A stretch of 54,881 nucleotides of DNA from positions 1 through 54,881 of the forward strand of contig JARIEX010000004.1 of the NCBI GenBank assembly GCA_031127095.1, in the 5' to 3' direction. A program made the translations under genes and the position numbers. The DNA is from Gemmatimonadota bacterium. Its GTDB lineage: Bacteria; Gemmatimonadota; Gemmatimonadetes; Gemmatimonadales; Gemmatimonadaceae. Numbering within the stretch: position 1 is the stretch's first letter; the number at the start of each line of letters is the position of its first letter. Positions 18,459-27,335 of this stretch are shown here, piece by piece. The notes beneath the pieces were generated by a model. The model had not been told where the DNA came from. It did not search any database and saw nothing but the letters and a program-made list of their open reading frames with translations.

Positions 18459-18625
18459 TGTCTGGTGGAGCCATTGCCTTCATGGCGATCAGCTGGACGT
18501 TCGTGCTGGGGCTGACCGCCTGGTCGTTCGCGCAGCTGCTGGCCGATAAGAAGCACTTCGATCCGGATGGCATCGGTCCGGCGTCACCGCCCGAGCCGCC
18601 GCACGCGAAGAACAAGAAGAAATAA
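18458..18625 (+). CDS. MetS-like small subunit of NSS transporter
   Basis: A 55-residue protein: a single membrane helix (residues about 4-28, GGAIAFMAISWTFVLGLTAW) followed by a charged, Pro- and Lys-rich tail ending KNKKK. The ATG shares one base with the stop of the transporter gene (TGATG). In Corynebacterium the methionine/alanine importer MetP needs a 60-residue single-helix partner, MetS, and similar short genes follow NSS genes in many bacteria; this one fits by position, size and topology. The sequence match itself is weak, as expected for so short a protein, so identity rests mainly on context. Confidence 0.75.
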   Translation: MSGGAIAFMAISWTFVLGLTAWSFAQLLADKKHFDPDGIGPASPPEPPHAKNKKK

Positions 18626-18662
18626 GTCGTTGCCGTGTGGCACGAGTCCGGGTCGGAGCGCG

Positions 18663-21053
18663 TTGTTCAGCGTGCTCCGACCCGATTCTTTTCCCGACCA
18701 GCTGGCCGAGCGGATTACCGACCACTCCGGCCCCAACGCGCCTGCCGAGGCCGCCGCAGGCGCGTTCGTGATCTACTGGATGCGCACCGCGGTGCGCGCA
18801 CACGAAAACCCGGCGCTGGATGTCGCGCTGCTCGCAGCCGCGCAGCTCGGCGTGCCGGTGTTCGTGTATCACGCGCTGTCCGAGCGGTACCCGTTCGCGT
18901 CAGACCGGCACCACACCTTCATTCTGGAAGGGGCGCGGGACGTGGAAGCCGAGTGCCACGCGCGCGGGATCGGGTACGCATTCCACCTCGAGCGCCCCGG
19001 GCATCGCGGGCCGGCCCTGCGCACGTTGGCTGCACGGGCGGCGCTCGTGGTCACCGAGACGTTCCCCGTGGCCCCGTTGGACTGGCTGACCGACTCACTG
19101 GCGGACGCCGTATCGTGCCCGGTGTGGAGTGTGGATACCGCCTGCGTGGTGCCGATGCCGTTGGTGGGGAAGGCACACACCCGGGCGTTCGCCTTCCGCG
19201 ACGACACCGCACGGCTGCGGTCGGCGCGTGTGAGTGCGCCGTGGCGTGATGTGCCGCCGCAGTCGCCCCCGTTCGTGCCGGATGCGTTGCCGTTCGTGCC
19301 GGTCCGTCTGGCCGACGCAGACCTCGCGGCGCTGGTGGCGGCGTGCGAGATCGACCACGGGGTGGCCGCCGTGCCGCACACCCCCGGCGGCACGATGGCG
19401 GGGTACGCCCGGTGGAGGGCGTTCGTGGAGTCGGGGCGGCTGGACCGCTACGCCGCCAAGCGGAACGATGCCACGATCGACGGCGTGAGCCGGATGTCCG
19501 CGTATTTCCACTACGGCATGGTTTCACCCTTCCGCGTGGTGCGCGAGTGCGTGGCGCGCGGTGGGGCGGGCGCCGAGAAGTATCTCGACGAATTGCTCGT
19601 GTGGCGTGAACTCGCCTACGCCTTCTGCTACTGGCACGATGCGCCGGACACGCTGGACGCGATCCCGGGGTGGGCGCGCGAGACGCTTGCGCAGCACGAA
19701 CAGGACCGGCGCACGGTGCATTCGTGGGAGACGCTGGCGCGCGGCCGCACCGGCGATGCGCTGTGGGACGAGACGCAGGCATCACTGCGCATCCACGGCG
19801 AGCTGCACAACAACGTGCGCATGACGTGGGGCAAAGCCATTCCGACGTGGTCGGCGGGGGCGGCCGAGGCGCTGGAGCGACTGATCGACCTGAATCACCG
19901 GTACGCCCTCGACGGACGCGATCCCGCCTCGTTCGGGGGGCTGTTGTGGTGCCTCGGGCAGTTCGACCGTCCGTTCACGCCGCCGGTGGCAGTGCTGGGG
20001 ACCGTCCGTCCACGCACCACCGAATCACACGTTGAACGCATGAACCTGCCGGCGTACCGGGCGCACGTGCGGCGCCCCGTGGGTGCCACGCCGCGCGTGC
20101 TGGTGATCGGTGCTGGCATAGCGGGTCTCGCGTGCGCGCGGACGCTGCTCGACCACGGCCTCAGCGTAACCGTGCTGGACAAGAGCCGGGGCGTGGGCGG
20201 CCGGCTGAGCTCACGCCGCGAGGGGGTGTGGCAGTTCGATCACGGGGCGCCCGCGTTCCGTCTGGACGACCGCCGAACAGCGCCGTTCGCGGCGTCCTGG
20301 CAGGCCGACGGCGTGCTGCACGCGCAGGCCGACGGCGCCTTCATTGGCGCGCGCGGCATGAACGCGCTGCCGAAGCACCTCGCGACCGATCTCACGGTGC
20401 GCACGGGTGTTCAGGTGGCCTCACTGACGCGCGACGGCACGCGCTGGACGGTCACGGACGCCACCGGGGGCACCCACACGGCCGACATCGTGGTGCTGGC
20501 GACGCCGGCGCCGCAGGCCGTCACCCTGCTCGGCACATCGCCCGATATGGCGGACGTGGCCGCGACGTTGGCTGGCGTACGCATGCTCCCCTGCTGGAGC
20601 ACGATGGTGGTGTTCGATGCGCCGCCGTCGGCCGCCGTGGCCGCCTCCCTGCGCGACGGGCTGGCCGAAAGTGACGACCCCATCGTGCATCGCGCGTGGC
20701 GGCAGTCGGTACGACCGGGCCGCCTGCGCGACGAGGCGTGGGTGGTGCACAGCGAGGGCGCATGGAGCGCCGAGCACGTGGAGGCCACGCCGGCCGAGAT
20801 CGCGGCACGGGTGTCGGAGGCGCTCCGTGCGCGTCTGGCGATTGATGGGGCGGTGGTGCACGCGGTGGCACACCGTTGGCGCTACGCGCGCGTGGCGTCG
20901 GGGCTGAACGACGCCTGCCTGTTCGATGCGGCGCGTGGTGTGGGCGCCTGCGGCGACTGGGGGGAGGCTGGCGCGACGCGCCGGGTACGGACCTCGGTGG
21001 AACGCGCGTGGCTGAGCGGTATTGCGCTCGCGGGGCGCGTGCTCGGGCGGTAG
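18663..21053 (+). CDS. Class II CPD photolyase fused to renalase-like FAD oxidoreductase
   Basis: One continuous frame of about 796 residues with two complete domains. Residues 1 to about 470 match class II deoxyribodipyrimidine photolyases: FVIYWMRTAVRAHENPALD at the start, LVWRELAYAFCYWHD, GELHNNVRMTWGKAIPTW and LNHRYALDGRDPASF, the FAD- and DNA-binding blocks of the class. From about residue 476 a Rossmann motif VLVIGAGIAGLACA and DKSRGVGGRLSSRR begin an FAD-dependent oxidoreductase of the renalase/COG3380 type that runs to the end, with a final CGDWGEAG block typical of the FAD-binding C-terminus. The photolyase should repair UV-induced pyrimidine dimers using light; the role of the second domain is unknown. 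Start is TTG 18663 (GGAG at 18655-18658) or GTG 18672. Confidence 0.9.
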   Translation: MFSVLRPDSFPDQLAERITDHSGPNAPAEAAAGAFVIYWMRTAVRAHENPALDVALLAAAQLGVPVFVYHALSERYPFASDRHHTFILEGARDVEAECHARGIGYAFHLERPGHRGPALRTLAARAALVVTETFPVAPLDWLTDSLADAVSCPVWSVDTACVVPMPLVGKAHTRAFAFRDDTARLRSARVSAPWRDVPPQSPPFVPDALPFVPVRLADADLAALVAACEIDHGVAAVPHTPGGTMAGYARWRAFVESGRLDRYAAKRNDATIDGVSRMSAYFHYGMVSPFRVVRECVARGGAGAEKYLDELLVWRELAYAFCYWHDAPDTLDAIPGWARETLAQHEQDRRTVHSWETLARGRTGDALWDETQASLRIHGELHNNVRMTWGKAIPTWSAGAAEALERLIDLNHRYALDGRDPASFGGLLWCLGQFDRPFTPPVAVLGTVRPRTTESHVERMNLPAYRAHVRRPVGATPRVLVIGAGIAGLACARTLLDHGLSVTVLDKSRGVGGRLSSRREGVWQFDHGAPAFRLDDRRTAPFAASWQADGVLHAQADGAFIGARGMNALPKHLATDLTVRTGVQVASLTRDGTRWTVTDATGGTHTADIVVLATPAPQAVTLLGTSPDMADVAATLAGVRMLPCWSTMVVFDAPPSAAVAASLRDGLAESDDPIVHRAWRQSVRPGRLRDEAWVVHSEGAWSAEHVEATPAEIAARVSEALRARLAIDGAVVHAVAHRWRYARVASGLNDACLFDAARGVGACGDWGEAGATRRVRTSVERAWLSGIALAGRVLGR

Positions 21054-21101
21054 CCCGACGTCACGCGCCCCGCGAGACGACCCGCTTGGCCGGCCCCGTG
21101 T

Positions 21102-21851
21102 TTACTTGCTGATCCCTTCGGGGGCCTTGAAGAGCGCGGGGTCGGGGAGCGTGAACACCACCGCGGTGGTGGTGAGCACCACATCGCCCTGCGGCGTGCT
21201 CTGAGTGACCGTGGTGGGGATCAGCTTGCCCTCGAACGCCTTGTAGTCGTGGAGCGTGGCCTTCTGGTCGCCCATGGGGGACTTGGTGATGACGCCACGG
21301 CGCAGTCCGGTGGTCACCTCGAAGTACTCGGTGCGCACCTCCCCGGACTTCGCGGTGATGGAGAGTTTGTAGCAGTCGACGCCGTCGAACGATTCCCGGG
21401 CGTCCACGGAGGCCTTCACGAACCGGCTCGCGTCGAGAAACTCCGCGCCGACCTGGACCGTCTCGGCCAGCGACTTTTCTTGATCGGGGGGCATGCGCGT
21501 GGCGGCGCCCATGGGCTGGACCGCCCACCCCACGGTGCCGTCAAACCCCTGATCGAGCTTGGCCATGCCGAGATCGATGATCATCCGCATCTTGTTCGGC
21601 GCGCCGGTGTGCCGTTCGTACGCGCCGGTGAGACCGGCGAAGGTGATGTTCGCGGTTCCCTTATCGCTCCGCCCCTGCACCTTGGCCCACGCCTCACGGC
21701 CGCCCACGGCGGTGGCGAAGTGGTCGAACACCTGCTGGACCGTGGGCAGCTGGGCGGCAGGCGCCTGGGCGGCAGGCGCCTGAGCCCGCGCGGGGGTGGC
21801 GATCACGGTCGCCACCACGGCGGCGATCCCGACCTGTCGTGCGAAACGCAT
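21102..21851 (-). CDS. Exported LolA-like protein of unknown function
   Basis: A 249-residue protein with a clear signal peptide (MRFARQ, hydrophobic stretch, cleavage near ATPARAQA), then a short tandem APAAQ repeat and a beta-rich domain beginning VFDHFATAVGG. The pattern G-G-x-x-A-W-x-K-V and the later GFDGTVGWAVQ/KLSITAKSG...TEYFEVTTGL resemble outer-membrane lipoprotein-sorting (LolA/LolB-like) proteins of COG2834; the lipid-carrier function is not shown. ATG 21851 is chosen because GGAG lies 5 bases upstream; in-frame starts further up (21875, 21923) would run into the end of the M3 peptidase gene. Convergent with the photolyase gene. Confidence 0.7.
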   Translation of the reverse strand: MRFARQVGIAAVVATVIATPARAQAPAAQAPAAQLPTVQQVFDHFATAVGGREAWAKVQGRSDKGTANITFAGLTGAYERHTGAPNKMRMIIDLGMAKLDQGFDGTVGWAVQPMGAATRMPPDQEKSLAETVQVGAEFLDASRFVKASVDARESFDGVDCYKLSITAKSGEVRTEYFEVTTGLRRGVITKSPMGDQKATLHDYKAFEGKLIPTTVTQSTPQGDVVLTTTAVVFTLPDPALFKAPEGISK

Positions 21852-21919
21852 GGAAGCTCCGAGGGAGAGGGTCATGCCCCGGATACGATCATGGCGCCCA
21901 AAGGTTTCCGACCGCGCAC

Positions 21920-23653
21920 TCACGCCGGCATCACGCCCTGAAACGGGGCGTCGGCCCCGGCGCGCAGCGCCGCGATGCGCTCCTCGGCGAACGCCACCAG
22001 CTCGGCCATGGTGTCGGCATCGAACACCAGCTTGACGCCCGCGGCGGCGTACAGCTCGGGGAGCGGGCGGGTGCCACCGAGCGCCAGGAAGCGCTTGTAG
22101 GCCGCCACGGCGTCACCGGCATCGTGCACCGCGTTGCGGAACACCTGCAACGCCCCGAGCTGCGCGAGCCCGTACTCGATGTAGTAGAACGGCAGTTCGA
22201 AGATGTGCAGCTGCCGGTACCAGCGTCCCACGCGCTCACGCTCGAGCCCCGTCCAGTCCACCCCGGACTCGAAGTCGCGACGCAGCTCGAGCCACTTCGC
22301 GTCGCGCGCATCGCGGTCGGCGCCGGCGGGATCGGTGTAGATCCATGCCTGGAACGCGTCCACGCTGGCGATGTGCACGAGGCTGCCCAGCACGTCTTCG
22401 AGGTGCTCCAGCCACGCCACGCGCGCCTGATCGGGGGTGTAGTAACCGTCGGGGGCCACGAAGTAGGGCATGGCCAGCAGCTCCATGCTCATGGACGCGA
22501 GTTCGGCGGCCTCGTGTCCGGTTCGACGTTGCCATGTGAACGGCAGCCGATGCGTGGCGAAATCGTGGAAGCAGTGCCCCGCCTCGTGCACGAGCGTCTG
22601 CACGTCGTCGGGGACGCCGACGGCATTCATGAAGATGAACGGTCGTCCGCGGAACGGGAGATCGGTGCAGTAGCCACCGGGCGCCTTCCCCGGCCGGCTT
22701 TCGAGATCGAGCAGCTGCTCGTCGGCCATGATCGCGAACTGCGCACCAAGCTCCGGATCGACGCGCTGGAAGATGTTCTTCGCGCGATCGATGAAGGTGT
22801 CCACGTTGGCGAACGGCCGGAGCGGCTCGTCGGCGTTGAGATCGACCGACACATCCCACGGGCGCAGCACGTCCACGCCCAGCGTGGCGCAGCGATGCTC
22901 CATGAGGCGCGCGAAGGCCGGTGCCACGGTGGTGCGTACCGCGTCGTGAAAGCGCGCGGTGTCCTGCGGCGTATAGTCGAAGCGGTGCTTCGCCGCGAAG
23001 CAGTACTGCTGAAAGTCGGGAAACCCGGCTTCGGTGGCGACCGCCGTGCGGAGCGCGTACATCTGGTCAAACAGGTCAGCGAACTCGTCGCGCCGGGCCA
23101 TGTACGCGTCGGCACCGAGGCGGAACGCACGTTCGCGGACGGCACGATCGGGCGACTTGAGATACGGCTGCAGCTGCGGGATCGTTTTTGCCACGCCGTC
23201 CCAGTCGACGCTGAGTCCGCCAGTGAGCTTCTGATAGGCGGCCGAGTGCTCTTCGATCTGGGAGAAGCGCGCGACGTTCGCTTCGCGGAAAATTTCGATA
23301 TCCGTACGGAACCGACGCAGCGTGGTGTCGAGATCGGGGCGTGACCATCCCAGATCGAGCAGGCGCTTGGCGAGGCGCACGCCCTGCTCTTCCAGCTGCG
23401 GGAAGATCGTCATGGAGAAGCGCAGGTACGCCTGCTCCGCCGCCGTGTCAGCGGTGTTCCCTGTGTAGGCAATCATGGCCAGCGAACCGGCCTCACCCAC
23501 CAGCGTGTCGAGCCTCGACCACGTGCTGAGCCACGACTCGACCACCGCGTCGGTGGTATCGAGCGGCACCGCCGCGAGCGCGTCGTAGTACGGCAGGACG
23601 TCATCCCACGTGGCATCGCGGAAGGCGTCGGGTGAGGCCGGCAGTTGGATCAT
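21920..23653 (-). CDS. M3 family oligoendopeptidase
   Basis: A zinc metallopeptidase of the M3 (oligoendopeptidase F / thimet) family, about 577 residues. The catalytic HEAGH (356-360 from this start) is followed by the third ligand Glu in ASMSMELLAMPYF, and the upstream GGYCTDLPFRGRPFIFMN and downstream FYYIEYGLAQLGALQ blocks are typical. It degrades short peptides in the cytoplasm; no signal peptide is seen. Start could be ATG 23653 or GTG 23683 (ten residues longer); neither has a clear ribosome-binding site. It lies 59 bases downstream of the ALDH16 gene on the same strand. Confidence 0.93.
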   Translation of the reverse strand: MIQLPASPDAFRDATWDDVLPYYDALAAVPLDTTDAVVESWLSTWSRLDTLVGEAGSLAMIAYTGNTADTAAEQAYLRFSMTIFPQLEEQGVRLAKRLLDLGWSRPDLDTTLRRFRTDIEIFREANVARFSQIEEHSAAYQKLTGGLSVDWDGVAKTIPQLQPYLKSPDRAVRERAFRLGADAYMARRDEFADLFDQMYALRTAVATEAGFPDFQQYCFAAKHRFDYTPQDTARFHDAVRTTVAPAFARLMEHRCATLGVDVLRPWDVSVDLNADEPLRPFANVDTFIDRAKNIFQRVDPELGAQFAIMADEQLLDLESRPGKAPGGYCTDLPFRGRPFIFMNAVGVPDDVQTLVHEAGHCFHDFATHRLPFTWQRRTGHEAAELASMSMELLAMPYFVAPDGYYTPDQARVAWLEHLEDVLGSLVHIASVDAFQAWIYTDPAGADRDARDAKWLELRRDFESGVDWTGLERERVGRWYRQLHIFELPFYYIEYGLAQLGALQVFRNAVHDAGDAVAAYKRFLALGGTRPLPELYAAAGVKLVFDADTMAELVAFAEERIAALRAGADAPFQGVMPA

Positions 23654-23712
23654 GGTGTCGAAAAAAGGTCGCTTGTCGTGCACACGGCGCTCGCGGCGCG
23701 CACCTTCGCGCG

Positions 23713-26157
23713 CTACTCGCCGTACGGAATCCAGATGTTCTTGACCTGCGTGGCGCGGCGGAGAAATTCCCGTCCCTCACCCACGCGCGGATCGAGCCAC
23801 TCGCGCCCGTCCCATTCCGTCCATGTGCGTTTCAGATTGGACGCCGATGCCCGTTCCACGGCGGCGGCGCCGTGCTGTGAACCAACGTACCACACTGCAT
23901 CCACGTCGTCATGGTCAGCGAGCACACTGGCGAGCAGATCGCGCGCTCCGGTCACGATGTTGACGGTGCCGGCCGGAACATCGGACGTTTCCAGCACACT
24001 GTACAAGTCGGTGGCGGAAAGTGGAAACCGTTCCGACGGCACCGCAACCACGCGATTGCCGGTGGCCAGCAGCGGCGCGACCAGGGACACGAAGCCCAGC
24101 AGTGGATACGGATCGGGACAGGCCACCCCGACGACACCGATGGGCTCGTGCATCGCCATCGCCACGCCGCGCAGGGGGACGTCGTGCACGGCGCCGTCGT
24201 GCTTGTCGGCCCAGGCCCCATACGTGAACAGCCGGGAGATGGCCGCCTCGACTTCACGCACGCTGTCCTCGCCCGTCGCGCCCGTCATGGCACGCAGACG
24301 GTCCGCGAATTCCTGCTGCCGCGCCGACAGATTTTCCGCGATGTAGAAGAGAATTTGTGACCGCTGATGCCCGGAGAGCTTGGCCCACGCCCCGCCGGCG
24401 TGGGCGGCCTCGACGGCGTTGCGGATATCCTTGCGACTCCCCTCGCCGACCTCCCCCACCGCGTGGCCGTCGGGACCGACCACGACCCGCGCGTACCCGG
24501 AATCCGGACGTGCCTGCTTGCCGCCGATGAAGAGCTTCGCGGTGCGATCGAGCGGCGGCATCGATGCCGTGGTCTGGTGCGCGGACGTGACGTCACGGTG
24601 CGCGACGTCGTGGCCCGCCGCGCGCGCGGGGGGCGCGAGCACGGGCGCCGGCGCCGCCTCGTGCGCCCGCACGGGCGTGAGGTATTCCCAAAGCCCTTCG
24701 CGTCCACCTTCACGCCCGAACCCCGATTCGCGGTACCCACCGAACCCGGCGGCCGCGTCGAAGAGATTCGTGCTGTTGATCCACACCACGCCGCACTTGA
24801 GTTTGGGGGCGATGTCGAGGGCCAGATTGATGTTCTCGCTCCACACGCTCGCCGCCAGCCCGAAGGGGGTGTTGTTGGCGAGTGCCACCGCTTCGTCGGG
24901 GGTGCGGAAGGTCATGCTCACCAGCACCGGTCCGAAAATCTCGACCTGCGCGATCGTGGCCGACGGGGCCACGTTGGTGAAGAGCGTGGGCGGATAGAAC
25001 GACCCTTCGGCCGGTGTGGCCCACGAGGGCTGCCAGCAGGTGGCGCCCTCCTCGACTCCCTGCGCACAGAGCTGCCGGATGCGCTCGAGTTGCACCGGGG
25101 CCACGATGGCGCCCATGTCAACCGTCTTATCGAGCGGCGCGCCGATGCGCAGCCGCTCCATGCGTTCGCGCAGCTTCTCCAACAGCCGGTCGGCGATGCC
25201 CTCCTGCACGAGCAGGCGCGACCCCGCGCAGCACACCTGGCCCTGATTGAACCAGATCGCATCGACCACGCCTTCCACCACGCTATCGAGATCCGCGTCC
25301 TCGAACACCACAAACGGACTCTTCCCGCCCAGCTCGAGCGAGAGTCCCTTGCCGGTGCCGGCCGTGGCCACGCGGATACTCCGTCCCACCTCGGTGCTAC
25401 CGGTGAACGCGATCTTGTCGACATCCGGATGGGCGACGATCGCGGCACCGGTGTGGCCGTCGCCGGTAACCAGATTGAACACGCCGGGGGGTAAGCCGAT
25501 TTCGTGCACCAGTTCCGCAAAACGCAGCGCCGTGAGCGGCGTGAATTCGGCGGGCTTGAGCACCACGGTGTTCCCGGCCGCGAGCGCGGGCGCGACCTTC
25601 CACGCCAGCATGAGCAGCGGGAAATTCCACGGGATCACCTGCCCCACCACGCCGTACGCGTGCTGTCCCGGAAACTCCGCCGAGAGGAGCTGCGCCCAGC
25701 CGGCGTGATACGAGAAGTGGCGTGCGACGAGCGGAATGTCGATGTCACGCGTTTCGCGGATCGGCTTGCCGTTGTCCATCGACTCCAGCACCGCAAAGTG
25801 GCGCGCGTGCTTCTGGATGCCGCGGGCAATGGCGTACAGCCAGCGGGCGCGGGCGTGATCGTCGAGCGCCTGCCACCCCGGGAGCGCGGCGCGGGCCGCA
25901 GCCACCGCGGCGTCCACGTCGGCGGCGCTCCCCTGGGCCACATGCGCGAGGCGCCGTCCGGTGGACGGGTCCTGCACCTCGAACTGCGCGTCGGGGGTGG
26001 GCGCGGTCCACGCCCCGCCGATGTAGTGCCCGAACGCATGCGCGCGCCCGGCCAGCCACGCGCGCACGGGCGCGTCGCCCTCCGGCGCAGGGCCGTAGCT
26101 CATCGCGTCGAAGATGTCGCGGACGGTGGTCGGCGTCGATTTGGTCGTCGGTTCCAT
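23713..26157 (-). CDS. Two-domain aldehyde dehydrogenase, ALDH16 type
   Basis: An 814-residue protein made of a complete aldehyde dehydrogenase domain and a second, degenerate one. In the first, N178 (IPWNF), the general base E275 (LELGGKSP) and the catalytic C309 (NQGQVCCAG) are all present. The second domain begins near residue 530 (KLFIGGKQARP) and repeats the cofactor-domain pattern (ACPDPYPLL, VNIVTGA) but stops without a catalytic cysteine. This is the layout of the ALDH16 family. Only 5 bases separate it from deoC upstream. Deoxyribose-phosphate aldolase releases acetaldehyde, so the likely role here is NAD-dependent oxidation of acetaldehyde to acetate; that is inference from the neighbour. 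Confidence 0.92.
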   Translation of the reverse strand: MEPTTKSTPTTVRDIFDAMSYGPAPEGDAPVRAWLAGRAHAFGHYIGGAWTAPTPDAQFEVQDPSTGRRLAHVAQGSAADVDAAVAAARAALPGWQALDDHARARWLYAIARGIQKHARHFAVLESMDNGKPIRETRDIDIPLVARHFSYHAGWAQLLSAEFPGQHAYGVVGQVIPWNFPLLMLAWKVAPALAAGNTVVLKPAEFTPLTALRFAELVHEIGLPPGVFNLVTGDGHTGAAIVAHPDVDKIAFTGSTEVGRSIRVATAGTGKGLSLELGGKSPFVVFEDADLDSVVEGVVDAIWFNQGQVCCAGSRLLVQEGIADRLLEKLRERMERLRIGAPLDKTVDMGAIVAPVQLERIRQLCAQGVEEGATCWQPSWATPAEGSFYPPTLFTNVAPSATIAQVEIFGPVLVSMTFRTPDEAVALANNTPFGLAASVWSENINLALDIAPKLKCGVVWINSTNLFDAAAGFGGYRESGFGREGGREGLWEYLTPVRAHEAAPAPVLAPPARAAGHDVAHRDVTSAHQTTASMPPLDRTAKLFIGGKQARPDSGYARVVVGPDGHAVGEVGEGSRKDIRNAVEAAHAGGAWAKLSGHQRSQILFYIAENLSARQQEFADRLRAMTGATGEDSVREVEAAISRLFTYGAWADKHDGAVHDVPLRGVAMAMHEPIGVVGVACPDPYPLLGFVSLVAPLLATGNRVVAVPSERFPLSATDLYSVLETSDVPAGTVNIVTGARDLLASVLADHDDVDAVWYVGSQHGAAAVERASASNLKRTWTEWDGREWLDPRVGEGREFLRRATQVKNIWIPYGE

Positions 26158-26162
26158 GCGGA

Positions 26163-27224
26163 TCAGACCATGGGTTGGCGATGGGCCGCCGCGTAGCGGC
26201 CCGTCACGTAGTGTTCGAGCTGACGCTCGACGTCGGTCAGCAAACCGCTGGCGCCGAAACGGAAGAGATGCGGACGCAGCCAGCGGTCGCCCAGCTCTTC
26301 CTTCATGAGGATGAGCCAGTCGAGTGCCTGCTTGGCCGTGCGGATGCCACCGGCCGGCTTGAAGCCGACCTCATGGCCGGTGCGCTCGCCGAAATCGCGA
26401 ATCATGCGAGTCATCACGAGCCCCACCGGCAGCGTGGCGTTGGTCGCTTCTTTCCCGGTGCTGGTCTTGATGAAATCGGACCCGGCCATCATGGCCACCT
26501 GACTCGCGCGCGCGACGTTGGTGAGCGTGCCGAGCTCGCCGACGCCCAGAATCGTCTTGAGGTGCGCCTCGCCGCACGCGTCACGGAAGGCGCGCACTTC
26601 GTCGTAGAGTGCCTGCCAGTTGCCGGTGAGCACATGCGCGCGCGTAATCACCACGTCGATTTCCGCGGCCCCGGCGGCCACCGACGCGTGGATCTCGGCC
26701 ACCCGCTGCTCGAACGGCGACAGGCCGGCGGGAAAGCCGGTGGAGACGGCGGCCACGGGAATTCCGGAGCCCCGCAGCGCATCGACCGCCGTGGCGACGT
26801 ATTGGTGATAGACGCACACCGCACCCACGGTGACGCCGAGATCGCGGACGCCGAGGGCCTCGATGAGGTCGGCGCGCATCGGGTGGCGTGCCTTGGCGCA
26901 CAACCGGCGCACGTTGCCGGGGGTGTCGTCGCCGGCGAGCGTGGTGAGATCCATGCAGGTGATGGCGCGCAGCAGCCAGGCCGCCTGCCACTCTTTCTTG
27001 ACCGAGCGCCGTCCGGGGAGCGAGGCCGCGCGGCGTTCGACGGCGCTACGATTGATCCGGAGGCCGCGCACCAACGCGAGATCGAGCGCGGTGCCCGGGT
27101 TGCGGCGGGGGGGATCGTCGGGGCCCAATCCGGTGGGCCAGCGAACCCCGACGGGGGCATCGGCATTCGCCTCGGCGTCCGCAGACCGGACCGGGCGTGG
27201 GGCGTGCAAGGGAGTGACGGTCAT
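26163..27224 (-). CDS. deoC: Deoxyribose-phosphate aldolase
   Basis: Cleaves 2-deoxyribose 5-phosphate into glyceraldehyde 3-phosphate and acetaldehyde in deoxynucleoside breakdown. The Schiff-base lysine is K253 in DFIKTSTGKEATN; K289 in GFKPAGGIRT and D190 in AAEIDVVI complete the proton-relay residues. At 353 residues it is longer than the E. coli enzyme (about 259) and has the N-terminal extension seen in the longer DERA group. ATG 27224 gives a reasonable start. It is the first gene of the deoC-ALDH16 unit and divergent from the Ig-like lipoprotein gene. Confidence 0.95.
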   Translation of the reverse strand: MTVTPLHAPRPVRSADAEANADAPVGVRWPTGLGPDDPPRRNPGTALDLALVRGLRINRSAVERRAASLPGRRSVKKEWQAAWLLRAITCMDLTTLAGDDTPGNVRRLCAKARHPMRADLIEALGVRDLGVTVGAVCVYHQYVATAVDALRGSGIPVAAVSTGFPAGLSPFEQRVAEIHASVAAGAAEIDVVITRAHVLTGNWQALYDEVRAFRDACGEAHLKTILGVGELGTLTNVARASQVAMMAGSDFIKTSTGKEATNATLPVGLVMTRMIRDFGERTGHEVGFKPAGGIRTAKQALDWLILMKEELGDRWLRPHLFRFGASGLLTDVERQLEHYVTGRYAAAHRQPMV

Positions 27225-27335
27225 GGCCTATGGAATCTAGGTGCGGCGAGGAGCCTCCGCATCACGGACCTCAACTCCGGAGCACCACCGGCCGATACTG
27301 GAGAATGGAGAGGAGAACCCACGACCGACCTGACC

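Noticed and set aside
20040-20110. Possible frameshift or gene boundary between photolyase and oxidoreductase
   Set aside because: No stop or frame change occurs across the junction. The class II photolyase C-terminus leads through a short linker directly into the Rossmann motif.
25722-27335. Upstream extension of the Ig-like lipoprotein frame
   Set aside because: The extension is antisense to ALDH16 and deoC. The signal peptide and lipobox only make sense from ATG 27336.
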